A stretch of DNA of 64,000 nt from Sorghum bicolor (GCF_000003195.3 NW_018396397.1:665836-729835), one strand, 5' to 3'; counted from the first letter of the stretch, positions 47,242 to 58,586 are shown. Numbers and translations are program-made. Notes: generated by a model from the letters alone, not told the origin.

Positions 47242-48700
47242 AGTGCCACTGACCTGTAGGGAGTTAGCAGAGACATCATAGAGCATTCACTGGACATCGA
47301 CCCAAGAATGAGGCCGAAGAAACAAAGGCAGAGGAAGATGTCTGAAGAAAGAACCTTAGCGGCGAAGGCAGAGGTGTAGAGACTTCTGGACGCAAATGTC
47401 ATCAGAGAGATCATGTACCCAGAATGGCTGGCAAATATGGTCCTGGTCGTCAAGAAGAATGGCAAAATGAGAATGTGCATAGATTTCACAGATCTCAACA
47501 AAGCTTGCGTCAAAGACTCCTTCCCCTTGCCAAGGATAGATATCTCTGTCGACAAAGCCGCCGGTTGCCAGAGATTTTCACTGCTGGATTGCTTCTCCGG
47601 GTACCACCAAATTTGGCTCAAGAAGGAGGACGATGGAAAGGCAAGCTTCACGACTTCGTTTGGCACGTGTTGCTATACCAGAATGCCAGAGGGTCTCAAG
47701 AACGCTAGAGCAACCTTCTCCAGAATGATGGGGAAGGTTCTAGGAAGTCAGCTACAGAGAAACATCATAGCCTACGTCGACGACGTTGTCGTCATGAGGA
47801 GGCGTAAAGAGGATCATATTAGGGACCTGCAGGAAACCTTTGCCAACCTCAGATCTGCCGGGCTGAAACTTAACCCGTAAAAATGTGTGTTCGGGGTCAG
47901 CAAGGGAAAAATGCTGGGGTACATCATTAGCTCCGAGGGAATCAGAGCTAACCCAGACAAGACAAAGGCAATCATGTCAATGGCAGAACCTTCGAGCAAG
48001 AAAGAAGTGCAAAGGTTGACAGGTCGAATAGCAGCTCTCAACAGATTCATTTCAAGGTCTGCTGAACGAAGCCTTCCGTTCTTCAAAGTGCTAAGAGGAG
48101 GAGACAAAACAGAATGGGGCCCGGAACAATCAGAGGCCTTCAGGTAGCTCAAAAACTACATTGCGACGAATCTGGTGGTAACAGTGCCCGAGCCGGACAC
48201 TCCCCTACTACTGTATGTGGCTGCCTCCGAGCACGCTGTCAGTGTTGTCTTGGTGGACGAGCTATCACCAAGACTGTCTCCGGACGTATAGGAAAATGGG
48301 CGGCTGAGCTATCACAGTTTGACATCGCATATGTCCCTAGAACCTCCATCAAGTCTCAGGCCCTGGCTGACTTCATGGCAGATTGGACACCTTCGAACAA
48401 AGAAGAGGAGAAGGTAGTCGAGCAGCCGTGGACACTGTATGCAGATGGCGCCTGGGGGCAATCAGGAGTAGGAGCAGCAGCCGTTCTGATCGCACCATCT
48501 GGTCTCAAGCTAAAATATGCTGCGAGACTTGAATTCAAAGCAACAAACAACATAGCTGAGTATGAAGGACTCATCCTCGGGTTGAACAAAGCTAAGGCTT
48601 TGGGAGCCAAAACCCTGCTCATCAAAACAGACTCCCAGGTAGTGGCAGGACAAGAAGAGAAGGAATACTTGGCACACAACTGAGCTGGCAAGATATTTGG
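47242..48700 (+). pseudogene. pol: Reverse transcriptase and RNase H of element C, with an internal deletion
   Basis: Begins after two TAG/TAA-type breaks (about 47257 and 47378) with MRMCIDFTDLNKACVKD, FSLLDCFSGYHQI and the catalytic IAYVDDVVV (about 47770-47790), and TAA at 47878-47880. RT continues as KCVFGVSKGKMLGYI and LTGRIAALNRFISRS, with TAG at 48146. In the first RNase H about 200-250 bp are missing at about 48260: the sequence jumps from a VVLVDE-like stretch to GRIGKWAAEL. The second RNase H is then visible (LYADGAWGQSGVGAA, NNIAEYEGLILGL, KTDSQVVAGQ), ending in a frameshift at about 48680. Confidence 0.75.
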
Positions 48701-49013
48701 CCGTCGTAAGGGGGCTAGAGAGAAGGTTCAAGGGGTTCACCTGCAGTACATTCCAAGAGCTGAAAACTGCGAGGCAGATGAGCTAGCTAAAGCAGCAGCC
48801 AACAACACCGCCCTGCCTGAAGGAACCTTCTACCAAACCATTGAAGCACCTGCAACCAAATCGTTGCCGAAAGCTTTCCGCTCAGTCCTGCTGACAGAAG
48901 GCGAAGATTGGAGGCAGGCGATAGCAGACTCCCTCAAAGGCAAGACAACCACAGATGACGAAGCATTAACCAAGAGAAAGGAAGCAAGAGCAAGGAATTA
49001 CACCATCAAAAAC
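48701..49013 (+). pseudogene. End of second RNase H and RNase H-integrase linker of element C
   Basis: After the frameshift the frame continues with a LQYIPRAENCEADELAKAAA stretch and the linker DWRQAIADSLKG and KEARARNYTIK, which in related elements leads into integrase. Here it is broken off at about 49013 by foreign sequence carrying a primer-binding site of a minus-strand element. Confidence 0.65.
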
Positions 49014-49041
49014 ACGCAGGACCCCTACCTAGCGCGCCAAC
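49014..49041 (-). other. Primer-binding-site remnant beside LTR A, opposite side from element A
   Basis: The minus strand reads GTTGGCGCGCTAGGTAGGGG directly after the LTR end, matching in layout the D site (36462-36479). Its place, outside of A, means the LTR at 49042 also has the character of a 5' LTR for a lost left-hand copy. Confidence 0.65.
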
Positions 49042-50125
49042 TGTCGGTGTTTTCCCCACGGGGGGTCACACCAACGAGTGAATTTGTATGCGTGCTCCCC
49101 TTTCCAGATGGTGATGCAAAAAGACACAAAGATTTATCCTAGTTCGGGCAAGAGAAGACCCTACGTCCAGCGGGGGAGGAGAGTTTGTATTATTGTGCAC
49201 CTAAGTGCTTGTACAGGGGTGAATACAAGTGTGGTATTAAGTAAGATGGAGTGAGCTTGCACTGCTGCGTATGGCTTGGGTGTTGTGTTGTGGTCTATTG
49301 TGGTGTTCTGTTGTGGTCTATTGTGGTGTTCTCTTCTCGGGTCTCCCCTTTTATAGTTCCAAGGAGGAGCCTAGGGTACAAGTATAGGCGTCAGAGTAGG
49401 GGTCGATAGAGGTATGGCACGCGGACCCACTCGAGGCCTCCGTACCGGCGTGGTCTCGAGCCGTCCCGTCTTGGTAGCCTGATGATGATTACGCATGCCC
49501 CTGTATCCTACTCTGTGCGCCGTCTTGGACTGGCTTATCTGCTACACGCTTGTACGTCATGGCGGTGGTTACGTCGGGGCGGTCGTAGTGTTGTCACTCG
49601 ACGCCCAACCCTTCCCCAGGAAGGAAACGTGTCTGGTCGAGGGTCGGTTGCTGTGTAACGCCTCGCCAGCCAGAGCGCTGACCTTGGACGTCTCGAGGGG
49701 GTCCTGATTAGACGTTCCGACCGTGCTTCTTGCGTCCTGACACGCCTTGGGTTATTTGGTGGGGAAGGCTGCAAAAAGAATGATGGGACGAGTGCCGGTT
49801 CCCTCTCACGCTTCCCGTGACCTGCGTGTTAGGTGAGAACGCGACAGGCGCATTAAATGCCCTAGTCCCTGTGCCCGCGTCAGGCGGCGGGCGGCGTCCT
49901 TGCGCTTGACGCCTTCCAATTCGCTCGAGCCTACTTCCGTATTCGACGGTGGCCGACGCTCGAGCCCTGATTGATTCGCTCGACACCCTTTCCGTCTTCG
50001 AGGCTGCGGTCATCGATTGACCGTACGCGTGACTGGGCAGAGCGTCGAGTTGGAGGCCTCGAATTGTGTGCGGATAATCCCGACATGGACATCAGTTTGG
50101 GTACCCCTTACTGATATCCTCGACA
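49042..50125 (-). repeat. LTR of element A (1084 bp)
   Basis: Plus-strand ends TGTCGGTGTT and CCTCGACA. Closely matches 59462-60522. A minus-strand TATA box lies at 49348-49355. On the right it is followed by a polypurine tract (3' LTR feature), on the left by a primer-binding site remnant (5' LTR feature). Confidence 0.85.
49348..49355 (-). promoter_or_regulatory. TATA box of LTR A
   Basis: Minus strand TATAAAAG followed by GGGAGACCC; same position in the LTR of B. Confidence 0.7.
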
Positions 50126-50140
50126 GTAGCCCCTGAGTCT
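50126..50140 (-). other. Polypurine tract of element A
   Basis: Minus strand AGACTCAGGGGCTAC directly before the LTR start TGTCGAGG. The stretch from here to 50908 holds the 5' flank of the antisense gene and no other gene I can support; it is rich in CTCGAG/TCGAGG words. Confidence 0.7.
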
Positions 50141-50908
50141 CCATTTGAGCGCTGGCGCTCGAGTGGAGGCTATTTTTTCGTGGTCGAGTTTCCATGGGGG
50201 CACGCGAGCGACCCCGTAGGGGTAGACCCCAAGCCCTTGGAGGAGTTTCTAACTCCTTCGAGGGTTATATTACCTAATCACAGAAACGCTGTCGACACCA
50301 ATGGTGGAAGGTTCTGTTTGGCTCGTTTTGCGCAGAGGTTTCGACGTACTCTCGATAGAGCGAGCGTCATCCACCCTAGATTGAGCTCCCAACGGGTAGT
50401 CCAAGTGAGAACCTGTGCCCCTTTCGAGGGGGTCAGCTGTAGCCTGGAGGCGTTCTCATAAAGCGGGGTCGATGTGGTCAGGGATGCTGGTCTCATTCGA
50501 TAGAGTCCAGTGGCTCGATGCCTCCCGTCGGGGGGATTCCTCTCGACTGTCTCGACCCTACCTTGGACATCCCCAGCGAGTTCTTGAGGCGGGCCTCGAC
50601 TTTCGACCACTCGCCGGGCATCCCTGACTCTGGTGCTCGAGATCAGCTGTCGAACCCTTTCGGCGGGTCAGCCTACGACCTCTCAAGACTCTCGTAGGTG
50701 CGTACCTTGGCTTACAAAGGAAGGAAGAGGCCGCGGCGGTTCACCTTTTTGCCCGTTGGGCACGTCTTTTCAGGCGGGAGCCGTTGCGACACTGTATCGG
50801 TGCAGAATTCGTAGCGTCCCGTCTGTGAGAGGAAAAAAGACCGTTAGGCGGCGCATTCATGGGAGGAGTTACCGTATTTATCGGATCTGCCCGTTGGTGG
50901 CTGCCGTC

Positions 50909-50916
50909 TATAAATA
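50909..50916 (+). promoter_or_regulatory. TATA box of the antisense gene in A
   Basis: TATAAATA in the context GCCGTCTATAAATATCCCG, 132 bp upstream of the ATG at 51041. The same box lies exactly 132 bp upstream of the ATG in B, so the promoter spacing is conserved. Confidence 0.65.
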
Positions 50917-51040
50917 TCCCGTGGCCCGGTTGCCGTTCTCCCTTCTGCCTTCCGCCCTCATCCCTGCCTTTGCTTCCTTGCCATCTCACGCACGCGCGCA
51001 CCCTCGAGCAGTAGCGGATCCGCCTTCCTTCCACCCAAGG

Positions 51041-54000
51041 ATGCCTGTGAGACTTGTCACCGCCGACGACTGGCGCCCGTCGTCGATGACGGAGCGCCGG
51101 TTGCTGGAGCTCGAGAGGGAGGGACTCCTACACCACCGCACATCGTTGTCGTCGTTGGAGTGGATCGCGCCGCCGGCGGACCACCGGGAGCCCAAGCCGC
51201 CCAAGGGCTATGTGGTTTCGTTCGCCAAGTTCCACCGCCACGGCCAGGGCGCTCCTCCGAGTCGCTTCATGCAGGCGCTCTGCCACCATTACGGGGTGGA
51301 GCTTCAGCACTTCTCCCCCAATGCCATCACGTCGCGGCGGTCTTTGCCGCGGTGTGTGAGGGCTATTTGGGGATGATGCCCCATTGGAAGCTATGGCTCC
51401 ACCTCTACAGGGGCGAGCTCTTCAACGCCCCGGCCGGAGCCGCTGGAGTGAGGAAACCTGTACGGGCGGGGTGCCTCAACCTCGTGCTGAAGACGGGGAA
51501 GACGTAGAGGCCACGCGAGTACATCCCGGTGGGATTGTCGTCGAACCATGCCGGATGGGATTCTTAGTGGTTCTACCTGAGGAACGACGACGGTCTCCTA
51601 CCCGCCTACACCGGTCGCCTGATCATGGAGCGCCCGGAGAACTAGACATACGGCGTCGTCCAGGTCCACCAGTCGTGGCTCGACCCCCTCCTCGATGCCT
51701 TGAAGAAGCTAGGCGTGGAGGGCCTGTCCGCCGCTCTCGTCCTCTCGGCCGTCCATCATCGGAGAGTTCTCCCGCTGATGTCTCGGCCGCTGAGGATGGA
51801 CGAGATAGGGCCCGGCGCTTCGTCCCGGGACCTCGAGGTGTGCCGGATGTCCAACGAGGCTCCGACGGATGATGAAGTCGCGACCCGGGTCAGGGCGGCC
51901 GTCGCTGGCGACTTCCAGCCGGAGCACGTCAATGGCTTCCCCATGAGGCCTGATGCGGGCTCGATCGACCTGGTACGTTCTTTTCTTGTATATGGCTTTG
52001 ATTCTAGATTTCCTTTGCTTCCCCTTTTTTTAAGCTTGTCTTTGTTCTCGCAGGGACCGATCGACGTCCGGTCCTCGAGGCCTCCAGTAAAGGAGGACGA
52101 GGTTGACCGTGACAAGCAGCGCCAGTCCGCTGAGAAACAGAAGTCCGCCAAGGACTCAGAGAAGAAAGAGAAGAAGAAGAAGAATCTCGACCGCCAATCA
52201 TTAGAGGCGCGTCGAGCCAAGTCCAGGCAAAGGGGGGAGCCTGAGGAAGAATCCCCCAGTGAGGACGACGGTGGAGATGGCGATGATGACAGCGACGACT
52301 CCGAGGGGATGGCGTCTCGTCTCGACCGAATCCTCGAGGGTCCGCCTCGAGGCGATGTCGACGCCCCGCGGACGGGAGTGCCAAAGGGGGGGGCCAAGCG
52401 GATCTCACCGCCCCCGCGCCGACACCCCTCCCGCACCTGCGCCAAGTCGGGCCGCCCCGCACCCCCAACCTCCCTCTGCACTGAAGGCGGGTGGCTGGGC
52501 TAAGCCCCAGGCGACGGGGCCGTTGACCCGTGGCCGCGCCGCGGCCTCCGAAAAGGGAGATACTGGCCACAGGAGCACTAGCCCCGGCGCTCGCTAGGTG
52601 GGAGATGCTGGACCAAGGCCTGCGCCTGCCCGTGAGGGGCCTGGAGCCTCGACGCGGGGTGGTTCGAGGCCCACCGGTCGAGGTACCGGTAGGCGAGCCG
52701 TTCTCCCTGTGGGGTAAGTTTTTCGACGCTGTGATTCTCATCCTCCTGTTTCTTTGCGTTTTCTCATATAGCGGTCTTTCTTATGCCCATTTCTCCTTCC
52801 TCAGGTTGAAGCGGACGCTTGAGCAGGCCCAGCCTTCAATGGCGAAAAGGCTAAAGGTGGGGGCGGCCTCCAAGGATTCAGGTTAGTAACTTATTCCCGT
52901 TGCTATGGGATTTGTGTTGTTCTTACGTCGACCACCATAATGACTGACCTTTGTTTTGCGTTTTATAGGCTCCTCCGACCGTCGACCGCCGACCGGCGCT
53001 GAGAGTGCCCCGCCCCATCCCCTGGCGGATGAGTCCGCCCCGTCATCGCCAAAACGGGCCGAGGCGCCTCAGCCCCAAGGGCGAGAGGGAGCTCCCGAGC
53101 CTCCCCGATCGGGGGTTGAGGCGGATCCAATCACTATAAGTGACGGGTCTGGCGGCGATGGGTCTTCGAGGGACGCCCGCCCTATGGACGAGGAGGTTGA
53201 GGCCTCTCCCACCACGAGACGGACTCCTTGGCCCATCGGGCTCCACTCTGTCGAAGAGCAGAGGAGGAAAGAGGAGAGAGAGAGTGAGCAGAAGACGCGG
53301 CATCAGCCGCAGGAGGAAAAGCAGCTGCTGCCGACGGGGGGAGAGGTGGGGCAGCCGTCAGCAGGTCCCCAGCTCGAGGAGCTGCTGGAGCAGGACCGTC
53401 GCCAGGAGCCGCAGGAGCCCTAGTGGCAGCGGCAGCAGAGGGGCCAGCAGTCGGAGGAACCGCTCGAGCCTCCCCCTCACTGTCCGCCCCAACCGGTACT
53501 ACCGGCGCCGCAAGAGCCCGGGAACCAGGAGGAGGGTCTGCCAGTTTTCGGCCCTCCGACCCCGGCGTGGCTCCGTCTAGGGGCGCCCGACGCGATCCCA
53601 GCAGAGTCGGGGCGGGCGGACGGCGTGGTGGCGCTCGCCTGCATGATGCGCACCCCCGTCGACCCCGAGTCCGAGATCAGGAGGACGATCTACGACATGG
53701 ACGGAATCGCCCCGGGATTCCTCCGGGAGCGTCGGTCATGGGAGGACCGTATTCCCGCCGAGGAGGACGAGGCTGGAACGTCGGGCGGTAGTGGAGGCGG
53801 TGAAACCGGGACCTGGAAGACGGTGGACGATGATGGGCGGTTCCCTTCCCTCGTCGACTTGTTCCTGCGCCACGGGGGGTCACTCGAGACCGTCGAGGAG
53901 CTCATCCGCGGCGTCAAGGCGCGGGCCCACTAGGAGATGGAGAATTGGTGCCCCGACCGGATCCGCATCCGGGCTTCCACGGACCCGTCCGAACCCAATA

Positions 54001-55414
54001 TTTTTTTGGACGACCGGAAGGAGGCTGAGAAGTGGGAGCACGTCGAGGAGCTCCGCCTGTGGATGAAGCACACGGTGGGGCTCCTATCGGACGTTGTTAA
54101 CAAAGGGCTCGAACCGGCCTACTTTGTAAGTATTTTTCAGTCCTTAATCTTTATAGAACATTTGGTTTCGTGTTCTAACTGCTCGACCACTGGCTCGCAG
54201 GACCTGAAAGAGACCTCCCGCATTAAGTCGAGCTTCATCCACGCCACGAGAGGCGGCTGGGAGTAGCTCCCATCCTCAAGGATCAACTCCTGGAGTCGCA
54301 GGAGAAGCTCCTCAAGGCCTACAAGGAGCTCTTGGCACTCGAGGAGGAGAAGAAGGAGAGGGAGGCTGCTCTGGTCGAGGCTCGAGAGGCCTCAAGGAAG
54401 GCGGTGGAAGAGGTGACGCTGCTGAGGGAGCGGGCTATGACGGTCGATGAAGCTGCGTCCAAGGCCCGGGACGAGGCCCTGACCTACAAGAGCTCGGCTG
54501 CTGACCTAGATAAGGAGAAGGGCCTCCTCCAGACCGAACTCGCCTCCGCCCGACAAACCTTTCAACGGATGAAGGTGGAGTGCGTGAACGGTGAGATCAC
54601 CAGGAGCACCGCAGAGGAGGCCAAGAAGAAGGCCCTCAAAGATCTCGAGGAGGAGCGGGCTCGATCCCGCAGCCTTTCTGACGACGTTGATCGTCTGAAG
54701 AGAGCGCTGCTGGAAAAAGATGGGGCCATCGCGCAAGCCGGCAAGGCGATCGAAGATCTGCGTGTCGCCAACACCGAGCTGGCGCGCTCCAACAGGGAGG
54801 TCGAGAGGGCCAACTCCAACTTGGTTGGCGAGAACACGGCTCTGGAGGAGAGCATCCGTGGTACGTTTCTACTATCAAGTTTCTTTTCTGAGGTGTCCCT
54901 GGTGTTATCTAATCCCTTCATGCTGGTCCTTGCAGGGCTCAAAGATGAGCTGCTGGCCGCCCAAGTCGAGGCCCGTTCCATCATGACTCAGCTCGAGAGG
55001 GAGGTCGCCTTGAATGGTCGTCTATGGACTGCGATAAGCGACCTTTCGGCCTCCTGGGAGCTCGAGCCTATTGACGAGTCGAGGGAGGAGGCTCGAGGCG
55101 ACGCACTCGTCGACCAGCTATGCTACCTTGGAGCTACGCTGAGGGACCGGGTGCGGGACGCTCTTCACGTCGGAGTGAAGCGGGCGATGGCGGTGGTCTG
55201 CTCAGGCTTTTCTTATGACATGGAGGTGGTGTCCCATGGCTTCTTCACCGACATCTCCAAGACTGACGCAGAGAACGAGGAGAGGCTCCACACCTTGATC
55301 GACGACGCAGAGGTTCCTGGGGAGAGGTTGGCTAAGTTGTTCGAACCAGAGGTACTTCCCCCTGAGACTTGCTCAGGCGCGGGTGATGGTGGTGAGTGCC
55401 GAGATGCGTACTGA
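51041..55414 (+). pseudogene. Antisense intron-bearing gene of element A, Transposase_28-like N-terminus and coiled-coil C-terminus
   Basis: Inferred exons: 51041-51972, 52054-52713, 52805-52881, 52969-54125, 54201-54860, 54936-55414, all with GT-AG borders. Exon 1 encodes a region with GYVVSFAKFHRHG and LCHHYGVELQHFSPNAI, which I recognise as Pfam PF04195 type ('putative gypsy type transposon'). Exon 2 is Lys/Glu-rich then acidic and Pro-rich, exon 4 Pro/Gln/Glu-rich, exons 5-6 a long coiled coil (ALEEEKKEREAALVEAREA onward) ending in a conserved globular tail. Against B it has a one-base loss at about 51328, TAG at 51504, 51565, 51643 and 53421, an extra G in the G run at 52386-52393, a TAG at 53932-53934 and a frameshift near 54250. 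It is a pseudogene of a once multi-exon gene. Function unknown. Confidence 0.78.
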
Positions 55415-55956
55415 GGCTTGTAAGCCTGCGCTGGGTGCCTAGGCCCCTTGTATAGTACCTTTCTATCTTAAGTAATACTTGTATTTTTAAGTGGCTGTAA
55501 GATCTCTGAATGTTTATCTGTCTTTCCGCTCGAGGCTCTTTTGTTTCTTTTTACGCCTACGTTCGTATTCCTTGTTTAGTCTTTTGTTTAAGGCGGTCTC
55601 GATCGCCTCGAGGGTGAGGAAGCGAGTAGAGTTTCCATAGCCTGGGGGCATAGGAATTCTCAGGCTCGTTGTCTCTCGGCCCTTAAGGGGCTCGAGGTGC
55701 CTCAACTACTCGACCGTGCAAGGTTTACTAATTAGGGACGAAAAAATTGCTTGGTTTTTTCAGTGCTTGGGGAGATCCCCCTGCTAGCCCCCGAGGGAGT
55801 ATCGACTTTGATGTGTCATAGTTGGTACTCCCTTCTAACGTCTAGGCTTTGACCCGTAAAAAAGTAAGTTACTCGAGGGAAAGATCTCATTCATTTATGC
55901 ATTCATTCATAAGGCTTTGATACAGGATGTACATGGGAACATAAAGCCTTGGAGTT
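55415..55956. other. Convergent spacer between antisense gene and integrase in A
   Basis: About 540 bp between the 3' end of the plus-strand antisense gene and the 3' end of minus-strand pol. No gene or clear canonical polyadenylation signal seen; AT-rich in parts. D has the equivalent spacer at 29773-30083. Confidence 0.5.
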
Positions 55957-57233
55957 CTAGGGGTAGAATCGACGTAGCTGTTCGATGTTCCATGCGTTGG
56001 TGAAGATCGTGCCTTTTTCGTCCGCCAGCTTGTACGTTCCTGGCTTCAGGACCTCGGCCACCACGTATGGGCCCTCCCAAGGTGGAGTCAGCTTGTGGCG
56101 TCCTTGATTGCTTTGCCGCCGCTGTAGGACGAGGTCGCCCATGTTCAGATCTCCCTTGCGTACGTGCTTGTCGTGGTAGCGTCGAAGCTTCTGCTGGTAT
56201 CTGGCGGAGTTGAGGAGGGCCATGTCTCGAGCTTCCTCGAATTGGTCGACCGCATTTTCTTGAGTTTCTTTATTCGATTGCTCGTTGTATGCTTTGAGTC
56301 GAGGGGATCCATACTCGAGGTCTATTGGGAGCACGGCCTTAGAACCATAGACCATGAAGAATGGGGTGTATTTTGTGGCCCTGCTTGGCGTCGTCCTTAA
56401 GCTCCATAGGACCGAGGAAAGCTCCTCGACCCATTTCTTGCCGAATTTCTTCAAGCGATTGTAGATCCTCGGTTTGAGCCCCTGCAAAATCATGTCGTTG
56501 GCACGCTTGACCTGGCCGTTAGTTCGAGGGTGGGCCACTACAGACCAGTTCACACGGATGTGATGTTGATCGCAGAAGTCCAAGAACTTTTTGCCGGTGA
56601 ACTGAGTGCCATTGTCGGTGATGATGACGTTGGGAATCCCAAACCGGTGAATGATGTCGGTGAAGAAAAGGACGGCTTGTTCAGAGTGGATGTTGGTGAT
56701 GGGTTGAGCCTCGATCCATTTGGAGAATTTGTCGACGGCCACCAGCAAGTGGGTGTACCCCCCTTTTGCCTTTTGTAGGGGCCCTACTAAGTCGAGCCCC
56801 CACACCGCAAACGGCTATGTGATGGGGATCATTTGGAGAGCGTGGGCGGGCAGGTGCGTCTGCTTGGCGTAGAATTCGCACCCGTGGCATGAGCGCACGA
56901 GCTCGATGGCATCAGCTACGGCCTTGTCGAAAAGCGTTCCCTACGAGGGTCCGCGGAGCAGCGTGGTGACCACAAGCCCCCGAGTGTAGGATCCTCGAGG
57001 AGTTTTCGGCCTTCTTCTATGGTGATGCAACGCTGCAAGATCCCCGTCGGGCTTCGTCGATATAGCTCATTGTCTTCGCCATAGATTACATATGACTTGG
57101 CCCGTTGAGCAATACGGCGGGCCTCGGATCGATCTTCTGGTAGTTCGCAGCGGATTAGGCAATCGAGGAATGGTGTGCGCCAGTCAAACGGTCGACCGGG
57201 CCGCTGTTCCACCTCCATTACCTCAGCTGCCAT
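55957..57233 (-). pseudogene. int: Integrase of element A, catalytic Glu changed to Lys
   Basis: The core and C-terminal part form an open frame (55957-56805): LDLVGPL (first Asp), VIITDNGTQFTG (second Asp), RTNGQVKRAN, then a GPYVVAE / NIEQLRRFYP end. The third catalytic residue, Glu in NGQVER of related elements, is Lys here (AAG, complement of 56506-56508), one G-to-A change. Upstream (56820-57233) the linker is readable, but the H2C2 zinc region is damaged by frameshifts and a small deletion near 56940-56990, and a TAG stop lies near 56815. Both changes preclude integration. Confidence 0.8.
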
Positions 57234-57260
57234 TAGTAGCGCTTCGACGGCATCGATTTG

Positions 57261-57734
57261 CTAGGCAGGAGCGGTTTTGACACCAGCCCCCAAGCCCAAG
57301 TCGACGGAAGGCTGGTGCAGATCTTTCGAGAACGCGTCAGGCGGGACCGTGCCTCGAGTCGATGCGATCTTACCGAGTTCGTCGGCCGCCTCGTTGTAGC
57401 GTCGGGCGATATGGACCAGCTCGAGGCCATGAAAATTGTCCTCGGGTCGACGGACTTCTTTGCAGTACGCCTCCATTTTTGGGTCGTGGCAGTTTGAGGC
57501 TTTCATCACTTGGTCGATGACGAGCTGGGAGTCGCCTCGAACGTCGAGGCGTCGAACTCCAAGCTCGATGGCGATCTTCAAACCGTTGACAAGGGCCTCG
57601 TACTCTGCAACATTGTTGGACGCGGCAAAATGAATCCTGATGACATACCTCATATGAAAGCCACAGGCAAGATGAATAGCAGGCCCACCCCAGCTCCTGT
57701 TTTCATGAGAGACCCGTCGAAATATATCGGCCAC
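57261..57734 (-). pseudogene. Second RNase H domain of element A
   Basis: A block of 157 codons with HFAASNNVAEYEALVNGLKIA, LDVRGDSQLVIDQV and NEAADELGKIAS, the same architecture as 31242-31826 in D. The first strand with its Asp lies just upstream in another frame (YFDGSLMKTGAG, at about 57700-57740), so a frameshift splits the domain. A TAG follows at 57261-57263, toward integrase. Confidence 0.75.
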
Positions 57735-58586
57735 AGCTCAGCCTGAACTTGAGCCGGGGGGGAGTTGGGAGTCAGTCCATTCCGCGACGAAATCCACCAG
57801 GGCCTGTGACTTGATAGCTTTGCGGGGTGCATAAGTGAGGGTCTCACTCATGAGCTCGACCGCCCACTTAGCGATTCTTCCCATGGCCTCCGACTTTGGA
57901 TGATCTCGCCCAGGGGGAAGGACGAGACCACCGTAATAGGGTGGCCGAGGAAGTAATGTCGTAGATTGTGTCGGGCGAGGATCACGGCGTAGATTAGCTT
58001 CTGGATTTGCGGGTAACGCGCCTTGGTCTCCGAGAGCATCTCGCTGATGAAATAAACTGGCCTCTGGACTAGCAGCGCGTGCCCCTCCTCCTGCCTCTCG
58101 ACCACTACCGCTGCACTGACGACCTGGGTCGTCGAGGCAACATATAGAAGCAGAGGTTCTGCAGGTTGAGGCGGGACTAGGACTGGTGCAGAGGTTAGCA
58201 TTTTGTTCAAGTTATCGATGGCTTCCTCGGCCTCTGGGGTCCAAGAGAAACGCTCGACTTTCTTCAAGAGTCGATACAGTGGCAACGCCTTTTCTCCCAA
58301 CCTCGAGATGAAACAACTCAGCGCCGCTAAGCATCCCGTGACTCTCTGCACGCCCTTGACGTCTCGGATTGGCCCCATCCTCGTGATCGCCGAGACTTTC
58401 TCGGGGTTGGCCTCGATGCCGCGATGGGAAACGATGTAACCCAGGAGCATGCCTCGAGGTACGCCGAAAACGCACTTCTCGGGGTTGAGTTTGATTTGGT
58501 TGGCACGTAAGCAGCTGAAAGCAATTTCGAGGTCCTGGATCAAGTCTCCGTGTCGCTTTGACTTGACGACGATGTCGTCGACATAG
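57735..58586 (-). pseudogene. pol: Reverse transcriptase C-terminal half and first RNase H of element A
   Basis: The frame starts exactly at the catalytic motif YVDDIVVKSK (58586-58557) because satellite replaces everything upstream. Then LNPEKCVFGVPRGMLLGYI, VTGCLAALSCFISRLGEK, and the RNase H portion ([49 protein letters not shown]). It shifts frame near 57880-57900 (SFPLGEIIQ). A satellite-derived stretch is fused in frame upstream of YVDD by chance. Confidence 0.82.

Larger units (their letters stand above)
43948..49013 (+). mobile_element. C: decayed Ty3/gypsy Tat-type retrotransposon, plus strand, 3' part missing
   Basis: 5' LTR (43948-44634), primer-binding site, gag, protease, reverse transcriptase and RNase H are in order on the plus strand. 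Pol stops after the second RNase H at about 49013, where sequence belonging to another element (LTR-flanking, see 49014) begins; integrase and 3' LTR are absent. It inserted in the E LTR (possible 5-bp target CCGGC, 43943-43947). It has about a dozen in-frame stops, most of them TAG, and at least three frameshifts or deletions: the most decayed element of the window. Confidence 0.8.
49042..58586 (-). mobile_element. A: Ty3/gypsy Tat-type retrotransposon, minus strand, cut inside reverse transcriptase
   Basis: From right to left on the minus strand: reverse transcriptase from its YVDD motif onward, RNase H, second RNase H, integrase (to 55957), then the antisense gene (51041-55414, plus strand), a polypurine tract and LTR (50125-49042). 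The gag, protease and first half of RT are missing because satellite replaces them at 58587. LTR and antisense gene closely match element B. The coding parts contain stops, frameshifts and a changed integrase catalytic residue, so A is dead. Confidence 0.82.

Noticed and set aside
52004..52741. Long minus-strand frame of about 245 codons (and the counterpart at 62604-63143)
   Set aside because: Shadow of exon 2 of the antisense gene: GC-rich, Arg/Ser/Pro-rich, opposite a frame with GT-AG introns conserved in both copies.
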